Shown: positions 5,677 through 10,384 of the stretch, piece by piece
Layout of the letters: every line of letters begins with the position of its first letter
How positions within the stretch are numbered: position 1 is the stretch's first letter
NCBI GenBank assembly: GCA_035315685.1
Contig: DATFXR010000727.1
Span: 1 to 10,384 of the forward strand
Source of the DNA: QHWK01 sp035315685
GTDB taxonomy: Bacteria; Acidobacteriota; Vicinamibacteria; Vicinamibacterales; CAVVIG01
Length of the DNA: 10,384 bases
Direction of reading: 5' to 3'
Notes under the pieces: generated by a model
Databases searched by the model: none
Told to the model about the DNA's origin: nothing
Seen by the model: the letters and a program-made list of their open reading frames with translations, nothing else
Program-made: the position numbers and the translations under genes

Positions 5677-7306
5677 GGTTCTGACCAGCCGTCAGACCAC
5701 TGGAGCGCGCGCGCCTCGTTTCCGAACCATCATCCCGCTCGCCCTCGCTGCCGCATTCACGGGCCAGTGTCTCTGGTTCATCGACACGCAGTCGCTCACC
5801 TACGACGAAGGCCCGCATATCATCGCCGGGCTCGATGCCTGGCACCACGGCCGCTTCGAACTCTGGAACGACCAACCGCCGCTGGGCCGTCTGCTGCTCA
5901 CCGCGCCAATCGCCTTCCGATCGGAGCGATGGACGCTCGACAACGAGGGGCCCAGCGGCGCGAACTTCTGGACGATCGCGATCCGGCCCGATCCAACGCG
6001 ACTCGCGTGGCAGACGCGGCCGGTCAACGTTGCGATCGGCCTGGCGCTGATGTGGCTCCTCTGGATCACGACGCGGCGGCTCCTGTCGGAACCGGCGGCC
6101 AACGTCGCTCTGGCGCTGTTTGCGTGCTCCCCTGCGCTCATCGCGCACTTCTCCCTCGCGACGGTGGACGGGATTGCCGTCTTCTTCCTGTTCGCCACCG
6201 CCGCGGCGGTCGACCGATGGCGGCGCACGCCATCATGGCCCGCGACGTGCGGATTGGGGTTCGTGCTCGCCGGCCTTCTGCTCACGAAGTATTCGGCGCC
6301 TCCGCTCGTCGCGCTCGCGCTGGTGATCATGCTCGTCGTCTCAGACGAGCCTCGCGCCCGCTTCGCGAAGGCAGGGGCGGCGCTCGCGATTGCTCTGACG
6401 GCTGTGTGGGCCGCGTTTCTGTTCCATCTCGGCCCGGTGACATTCCGGAGCGGATCGCTCGACGGACCGTACGGCCGATCCGGCACGGTCATCGTGCCGC
6501 TCAGCCATCCATTCGACCGGACAATCCGGTTGCCGGCGCCGGAATACATCGCGGCGCTCGGCGGTGTGGCACAGCACGCGGTCAGAGGTCAGCCGTCGTT
6601 TCTGCTTGGCGAGGTTCGCAGGAGCGGCGGCTGGACGCGTTACTTTCCCAGCGTCGTCCTTCTCAAATGGCCGCCGACGATGTGGATGATGTGTGGCGCG
6701 GCGATCGCGGGTCTCGTAGTTCGACGTCGTCGGGTGCCTGGCGGCCTCGTGATGATGATGCTGTTCCCGCTGGTTTTTTTCGGCCTCGCGATGAGCACCA
6801 GGCTGAACGTCGGCGATCGGTACGTACTCCCTGTTTATCCATTCCTGCTGCTGCTGGGCGCCACGCTGTACGAAACCGCACGGTCCTCTCGGGTCGGGGT
6901 CGCGACGGTCGCGGCACTGATCGCGATCCAGGCCGTTGACGCCGCGCGCTATGCGCCGGACTATCTCTCGTATATGACGCCAGTGGTGGCGCCCGAACGG
7001 GCATATCAGTGGTTGAGCGACAGCAACATCGACTGGGGACAAGGGTTGATCGCACTCCGCGATTACCAGCGGGCGCATCCCGATCAGCGGCTCAGCCTCG
7101 CCTATTTTGGCGGCGTCGATCCGCGCTCCTACGGTATCGGCGCCCACAGCTTCGGCGAGGAAGAGCGCGTGCACGGCACGGTCGTCGTCAGCGCGACGCA
7201 CCTGTCAGGTCAGTATCTGCAGAATCCGACTGCCTATCACTGGCTGCTCGATTACCCGCGCACGACGATGCTCAACCACTCGCTGCACGTGTTCGAGGTT
7301 CCGTGA
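5666..7306 (+). CDS. GT39/PMT/ArnT-like membrane glycosyltransferase (GT-C fold)
   Basis: 546 residues from the ATG at 5666, which overlaps the stop of the preceding gene by 11 bases and implies translational coupling. An upstream in-frame start at 5627 would add 13 residues and is less likely. After the first helix (about 22-40), TYDEGPHIIAGLDAW carries the adjacent Asp-Glu (D47, E48) typical of the first periplasmic loop in protein mannosyltransferases and ArnT. NDQPPLGRLLLTAP (68-81) is the usual second motif. D169 in ATVDGIAVFF and K208 in LLLTKYSAP match further family positions, and DRYVLPVYPF (384-393) begins a late helix pair. About ten to twelve membrane helices are expected. SDSNIDWGQGLIALRDYQRA (451-470) starts a C-terminal soluble domain common in this subgroup. 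It likely transfers a sugar from a polyprenyl-phosphate donor to a lipid, glycan or protein acceptor in the periplasm; the acceptor cannot be read from sequence. Confidence 0.88.
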   Translation: MPAKVLTSRQTTGARAPRFRTIIPLALAAAFTGQCLWFIDTQSLTYDEGPHIIAGLDAWHHGRFELWNDQPPLGRLLLTAPIAFRSERWTLDNEGPSGANFWTIAIRPDPTRLAWQTRPVNVAIGLALMWLLWITTRRLLSEPAANVALALFACSPALIAHFSLATVDGIAVFFLFATAAAVDRWRRTPSWPATCGLGFVLAGLLLTKYSAPPLVALALVIMLVVSDEPRARFAKAGAALAIALTAVWAAFLFHLGPVTFRSGSLDGPYGRSGTVIVPLSHPFDRTIRLPAPEYIAALGGVAQHAVRGQPSFLLGEVRRSGGWTRYFPSVVLLKWPPTMWMMCGAAIAGLVVRRRRVPGGLVMMMLFPLVFFGLAMSTRLNVGDRYVLPVYPFLLLLGATLYETARSSRVGVATVAALIAIQAVDAARYAPDYLSYMTPVVAPERAYQWLSDSNIDWGQGLIALRDYQRAHPDQRLSLAYFGGVDPRSYGIGAHSFGEEERVHGTVVVSATHLSGQYLQNPTAYHWLLDYPRTTMLNHSLHVFEVP

Positions 7307-8496
7307 TCCGGAAAACTGCGATCGTGGCCGCGATGGCCTGGACGCTAGTCGTAACCTGCCTGCGTGCGGCGCGGCTGCCCAACAACTTCTCGACGGAGCA
7401 CTGGCTGATCGACTACCGGTTCGGGTTCGTCAAGCGCGGACTGGTCGGCAGCGTGCTCTCGATCGCGACCAGGCTCGCCGGCACGCGGCCCAGCGAACGG
7501 CTCATCGACACACTCGCGATCGTGATGTTCGTGATCTTCTGCGCCGCACTGCTGTGCGTGTCGGTGTTCATGGTCCGGCGGTGGCGATGGTCGTCGGATA
7601 TCACCCTGGCGGTGCTCGTGTTCCTGTCGTCGCCGTTCATCGTCATGAGCGCGCATCTGATCGGCTATTACGACAACATCGTGATTGTGATGACGCTGCT
7701 CTCCTTGGCGTTGGTCTTCGAGCGCCGGATGTGGCCTGCCGCGGCCGTGCAGGCCGTCGCGATTCTGATCCACGAGAACGCACTGCTCGTCGGCTTTCCG
7801 GTGTTCTGCTGCGGCGCCTGGCTGGCCGCGCGTCAGGCCGAACCGCGACGGCGCGACCTGCTGCCGCTGCTGCTGCCAATCGCGGCGTTTGTGCTGATTG
7901 CCGTGCGGCTCAATACCGCGCCGCATCGCCTCGAGCGGTCGCTCACCGCGTATTTGTCCACCTACCCGTTCGTTGCGGGCACCATCGCCGATGTCCGCGT
8001 ACCTCATTGGATCACCATCACGTTCAACGATTCGTACCTCCTGCACCAGGGGCACTTCCAGGAGCGGATTCTTTCGCAGCCGATGATCGCGCTCGTCCTG
8101 CCGTCGCTGCTCGCGCTCCTGGGCGTGCTGTTCGAATCGCAGGGCCTCGCCGTGATCTCCCGGGAATCGGCCATCGCGCTGGCCGTCTGCCTGCTGCCGC
8201 AGGCGATGCACGTGATGGTCTGGGATACGGCGCGGATCTGGACTTATTCCATCGTGTGTGCGTTCCTGCTGCTGTGGGTCGCCGTCGCACTCCGGCCGGC
8301 GCGACGGACCGCGACGCCACTGGTCGTCCTGCTCTCGCTGGTGGCGCTGCTGGTGAACGTGATTGGGGTCACTCCGCTGATGGACGGCCTGCGGGAACGA
8401 TTCGACGTGACGACGCGCCTGCTGATGTATGCGCCCGTGCTGGCGCTCGCCGTTGCGTTGGCATATTTTCAGGAGGACGTCGCGCGAAGGCCTTAG
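7303..8496 (+). CDS. Polytopic membrane protein of unassigned family, coupled to the glycosyltransferases
   Basis: 397 residues from GTG at 7303. This GTG overlaps the TGA of the preceding gene as GTGA, with a GAGG four bases upstream. The frame is open further upstream but that part is a shadow of the preceding gene. Hydrophobic segments lie near 5-21, 70-90, 98-118, 125-140, 146-175, 185-202, 260-278, 288-303, 313-330, 338-356 and 373-389. Polar motifs sit beside or in them: WLIDYRFGFVKRGLVG (34-49), GYYDN (121-125), HEN (157-159), NDSYLLHQGHFQER (242-255) and HVMVWDTARIW (303-313). D37, D124, H157, E158, D308 and R311 are candidate active-site residues. The layout, a charged first loop and many helices beside two GT-C-type genes, suggests another membrane glycosyltransferase or a lipid-linked sugar handling protein. 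I do not recognise the family with certainty and claim no reaction. Confidence 0.8.
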   Translation: MIRKTAIVAAMAWTLVVTCLRAARLPNNFSTEHWLIDYRFGFVKRGLVGSVLSIATRLAGTRPSERLIDTLAIVMFVIFCAALLCVSVFMVRRWRWSSDITLAVLVFLSSPFIVMSAHLIGYYDNIVIVMTLLSLALVFERRMWPAAAVQAVAILIHENALLVGFPVFCCGAWLAARQAEPRRRDLLPLLLPIAAFVLIAVRLNTAPHRLERSLTAYLSTYPFVAGTIADVRVPHWITITFNDSYLLHQGHFQERILSQPMIALVLPSLLALLGVLFESQGLAVISRESAIALAVCLLPQAMHVMVWDTARIWTYSIVCAFLLLWVAVALRPARRTATPLVVLLSLVALLVNVIGVTPLMDGLRERFDVTTRLLMYAPVLALAVALAYFQEDVARRP

Positions 8497-8544
8497 CCGA
8501 GTGACGTGTGACCGGCAGCCTTACGTCGGCTGGAGCCTTCGCGC
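8482..8544. terminator. Long stem between convergent genes, possible bidirectional terminator
   Basis: Bases 8482-8491 (GCGCGAAGGC) pair perfectly with 8535-8544. After one mismatch and two G-T type pairs, 8495-8500 (AGCCGA) pair with 8526-8531. This makes an almost continuous 19-position stem around a 25-base loop. It covers the stop codon of the membrane-protein gene (TAG 8494-8496) and ends 13 bases before the stop of the opposing secreted-protein gene. The position suits transcription ending from both sides, though no T-tract follows. Confidence 0.55.
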
Positions 8545-8557
8545 TACTTGCAGGTTT

Positions 8558-9103
8558 CTACCTGAACCCCATTTGCTGTGCCCGCTGCGTGTTCAGGGCA
8601 GCTTGCCGGTAGTGCTGCGCCGACAACTGGTAGCTCATAAACGACGCAAAGGCGCCACGCTCGACCCAGCCGAGCACCTTCACCAATTTGCGATGTTCCG
8701 GAAAGCGCGTAATCAGCATCCGCTCGAACAGGCGATCCGCCACATTGTTGACGACCGACATCTCCAGGTTCACCAGGGCGTCCGAGAGAATGCGGTCGCG
8801 CCCGACTTCGTAGCTCACTGGCATGTCGTTCGGCCGGCCGGTGAGCGTGAAGCGTTCGTTGTGCTCCACGAAGCCATTTCGGAAAAATGGCTGCGACGTG
8901 TTCCAGTCGCGCATCGTGGCGTCGTAGGCGATGATCGCCGGCGCATACGTCGTCGGATCCAGCACAACTTTCTTGACTGTGTCTCCCAGGAGTGATGGTT
9001 GTTCCTGCGCTGACACAGTCAACGGAAAGAGAATTCCGGTAAGTGCCGTAACCGTCAGCACCGAAGCCGAACGAAGAGCCGCACGTTGCAGCGTCTTCAC
9101 CAC
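8558..9103 (-). CDS. Secreted protein of unknown function
   Basis: 181 residues. Two adjacent GTG codons could start it (9103 and 9100). A perfect GGAGG lies 6 bases before the first, so that one is chosen. A signal peptide (about 1-32: KTLQR, hydrophobic core, TVSA-Q) predicts export to the periplasm or beyond, and there is no lipobox. The mature part starts with SLLGDTVKKVVLDPTTYAPA. It has a mid section with Trp and aromatics (RDWNTSQPFFRNGFVEHNERF), then mainly predicted helices (108-181: LSDALVNLEMSVVNNVADRL, WVERGAFASFMSYQLSAQHY) and a Gln/Ala-rich end. No Cys remain in the mature protein and no catalytic motif is recognised. It lies 85 bp downstream of the radical SAM gene on the same strand, close enough for cotranscription but with its own strong ribosome site. 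Relation to that enzyme is only positional. Confidence 0.75.
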   Translation of the reverse strand: MVKTLQRAALRSASVLTVTALTGILFPLTVSAQEQPSLLGDTVKKVVLDPTTYAPAIIAYDATMRDWNTSQPFFRNGFVEHNERFTLTGRPNDMPVSYEVGRDRILSDALVNLEMSVVNNVADRLFERMLITRFPEHRKLVKVLGWVERGAFASFMSYQLSAQHYRQAALNTQRAQQMGFR

Positions 9104-9109
9104 TTCGCA

Positions 9110-9114
9110 CCTCC
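9110..9114 (-). promoter_or_regulatory. Ribosome binding site of the secreted-protein gene
   Basis: The minus strand reads GGAGG, six bases (TGCGAA), then GTG GTG. This is the strongest Shine-Dalgarno match on the minus strand of the window and favours the first GTG (9103). Confidence 0.75.
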
Positions 9115-9188
9115 GCAGTGCGATTCAGCAAAGGGTACGCCGGACTATTTTCGTAGCTGAGGTAGTGGTGGTACGAGGTTTGAAACGA

Positions 9189-10313
9189 TCAGGCAGTTTC
9201 GGCCGGTGCCGGTTCGAGCTGGCTTGCGCGCGACACGGCGGCGCGCGCGAGATTGCCGAGAATCGACGGATACGCCTCGCACGGCGTCCAGCAGTGCGAG
9301 CACCGTTCTTCGATCACGTCGTCGCGCAGGGACCGCCGTCGATCGCTTTCCCACAGGGCGCGAAGGTCGAACGCGTTGTCGCGCAGGTTGCCGACCTTGG
9401 CGTCCCAGATCGAGCACGCGTACAGGTTCCAGTAGGCGTCGACGAAGCAGGACGAGGAGAGCGCCGTACACGGCAACGGCGACTTGCCCGTTTCGTAGTA
9501 GCGGCTGACGAGCGCCTGGTAACGATCCTCCAGGAACTTCACCGGGTGCAGCGCCGATCCGTTCTTCTGCCGGTGATCCTCGATCGCCTTCAGGATCTCG
9601 ACGTGATGCTGTTCGACCGGATAGCCGAGGTTGTCGAAGTAGTGCCCCGACTCGTGGCCGACGTTGAGATGCAATTCCGATCGCTTGAAGTCGGGAATCA
9701 CCTGCCGGATGGCGGCAAGCGTCTCGTCGACCTTGTTGGCGTTCTTCGCCATCAGCGTCATGCCGACGACGGTTTGAAAGTTGGGCCGCTTGATGCCGCG
9801 GAGCCGGCGGAACGTCTCGATGCCCTTGTCCCAGCTGCCCGGCAGCCCACGCATCTCCTCGTGCAATGCCTTCGGCCCATCGATGCTGATCGTCGTCATC
9901 AACCGGCCGACGCCGCGCGCGAGCGTGCGCTCGACCAGGGCAACGGTCTTGTCGCCAAACCAGCCGGTGGTCGGGAAATTCAGGAGGAACAGCGACCGGC
10001 AGCTGCGCTGAATCGCCGCGACGAGATCGTCGAGGTCGCGCCGCATGAACAGTTCGCCGCCCGTGAGATGAACCCAGCGGAACTGCGGCCAGCGTTCGAA
10101 GAACAGCTCGACCTCCGCCGGCGTCATCTCGTTCACGCTTTTCTTCTGCCAGATGTTGCACATCTCGCAGCGGAAGTTGCAGTGATAGGTGGCGACGAAG
10201 GTGACCTTGTAAGGCAGCGCCGGCGACCGCAGGTTGGCGCCGAGAATCGCCCCGGCGAGGCCAGCCTGGCGCGTCAGCATCGACATCAAGTGCTGCGATC
10301 GTAACACAGACAT
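9189..10313 (-). CDS. Radical SAM protein with SPASM-type C-terminal domain
   Basis: Up to 374 residues. The radical SAM core shows CNFRCEMC (C45, C49, C52), the CxxxCxxC that holds the SAM-binding 4Fe-4S cluster. HLTGGELFMRRDL follows, with the GGE at 85-87 that contacts SAM. The C-terminal region has Cys at 282, 289, 300, 338, 341 and 345 with VGNL at 307-310, the usual layout of a SPASM-type extension holding one or two auxiliary clusters. Members use a 5'-deoxyadenosyl radical in the cytoplasm to modify peptides, proteins or carbohydrates. No short precursor peptide is visible next to it, so a RiPP role is not supported here; membership in an envelope or glycan pathway is equally possible. 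The first ATG (10313) directly abuts tandem heptamers and has no ribosome site. Met10 (10286) or Met12 (10280) may be the real start. The secreted-protein gene follows 85 bp downstream. Confidence 0.88.
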   Translation of the reverse strand: MSVLRSQHLMSMLTRQAGLAGAILGANLRSPALPYKVTFVATYHCNFRCEMCNIWQKKSVNEMTPAEVELFFERWPQFRWVHLTGGELFMRRDLDDLVAAIQRSCRSLFLLNFPTTGWFGDKTVALVERTLARGVGRLMTTISIDGPKALHEEMRGLPGSWDKGIETFRRLRGIKRPNFQTVVGMTLMAKNANKVDETLAAIRQVIPDFKRSELHLNVGHESGHYFDNLGYPVEQHHVEILKAIEDHRQKNGSALHPVKFLEDRYQALVSRYYETGKSPLPCTALSSSCFVDAYWNLYACSIWDAKVGNLRDNAFDLRALWESDRRRSLRDDVIEERCSHCWTPCEAYPSILGNLARAAVSRASQLEPAPAETA

Positions 10314-10347
10314 GGCTGATGGCTGATGGCTAATGGCTGAATGGTTC
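10312..10347. repeat. Tandem heptamer repeat (ATGGCTG) at the 5' end of the radical SAM gene
   Basis: Units are ATGGCTG (10312-10318), ATGGCTG (10319-10325), ATGGCTA (10326-10332) and ATGGCTG (10333-10339). After one extra A comes a degenerate ATGGTTC (10341-10347). The array overlaps two bases of the first possible ATG of the minus-strand gene. The 7-bp period is not a multiple of three, so copy-number change would shift any reading frame across it and alter leader spacing. Confidence 0.8.
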
Positions 10348-10365
10348 AGGGTGGACGAATGGTTC
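10339..10365. repeat. Direct repeat GAATGGTTC, two copies 18 bp apart
   Basis: Exact 9-bp copies occur at 10339-10347 and 10357-10365 in the leader of the radical SAM gene, the first overlapping the heptamer array. An 18-bp start-to-start distance is close to two helical turns. It may be a regulator site or simple decay of a larger repeat. Confidence 0.5.
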
Positions 10366-10384
10366 CGATTGCCGATGCCGGAGG

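Noticed and set aside
7107..8504. Alternative plus-strand frame of about 465 codons across the third membrane gene
   Set aside because: The product is Arg/Ala/Asp-rich with no membrane helices. The other frame gives regular helices and a GTGA coupling to the upstream gene.
8931..10304. Long plus-strand open frame opposite the radical SAM gene (about 457 codons)
   Set aside because: The minus strand encodes clear radical SAM and SPASM motifs. The plus product is Arg/Val/Asp-rich with no recognisable domain, typical of an antisense shadow in GC-rich DNA.

Overview
The window reads as a high-GC bacterial chromosome segment. A Gram-negative organism is likely, because it carries a signal-peptide beta-barrel protein ending in Phe and two lipoproteins with Ser after the lipobox Cys. 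The FnIII-type lipoproteins, the octamer inverted-repeat element and the style of the membrane glycosyltransferase-like genes suggest Acidobacteriota, perhaps Vicinamibacteria. That placement is inference from remembered family resemblance, not a search. I see no tRNA, rRNA, CRISPR array, transposase, integrase or phage gene.

Layout. (1) 1-226: the 3' end of a plus-strand gene for a flippase-like (lysylphosphatidylglycerol synthase TM type) membrane protein. (2) 226-410: a 185-bp non-coding element whose arms are built from octamers CAC(A/C/G)GAG(A/G). It fills the gap between two convergent genes almost from stop codon to stop codon. (3) 412-2366, minus strand: a translationally coupled pair of paralogous lipoproteins sharing lipobox, linker and FnIII-like domain but with different C-terminal domains. 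(4) 2367-2514: an AT-rich divergent intergenic region with a near-palindrome. (5) 2515-3036, plus: a probable ribbon-helix-helix DNA-binding protein. (6) 3122-3853, plus: an outer-membrane beta-barrel protein. (7) 3908-3957: a strong hairpin directly before the next gene. (8) 3967-8496, plus: three overlapping genes for large polytopic membrane proteins. The second is a clear GT39/PMT/ArnT-like GT-C glycosyltransferase, the first is GT-C-like, and the third belongs to a family I cannot name. (9) 8482-8544: a long convergent stem. (10) 8558-9103, minus: a secreted protein of unknown function. (11) 9189-10313, minus: a radical SAM/SPASM protein, preceded by heptamer tandem repeats that run into its first possible start codon.

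How it fits together. Most genes concern the cell envelope: lipid-linked sugar transfer (the three membrane genes), surface lipoproteins, and an outer-membrane barrel. The three overlapping membrane genes are very probably one transcription unit, perhaps adding sugars or completing glycans on the periplasmic side. The RHH-type gene diverges from the lipoprotein pair and may control it and itself through the palindrome between them. I found no convincing new defence or mobile system. The best leads are the octamer element, the RHH gene with its candidate operator, the unassigned third membrane protein, and the radical SAM gene with no visible precursor peptide.
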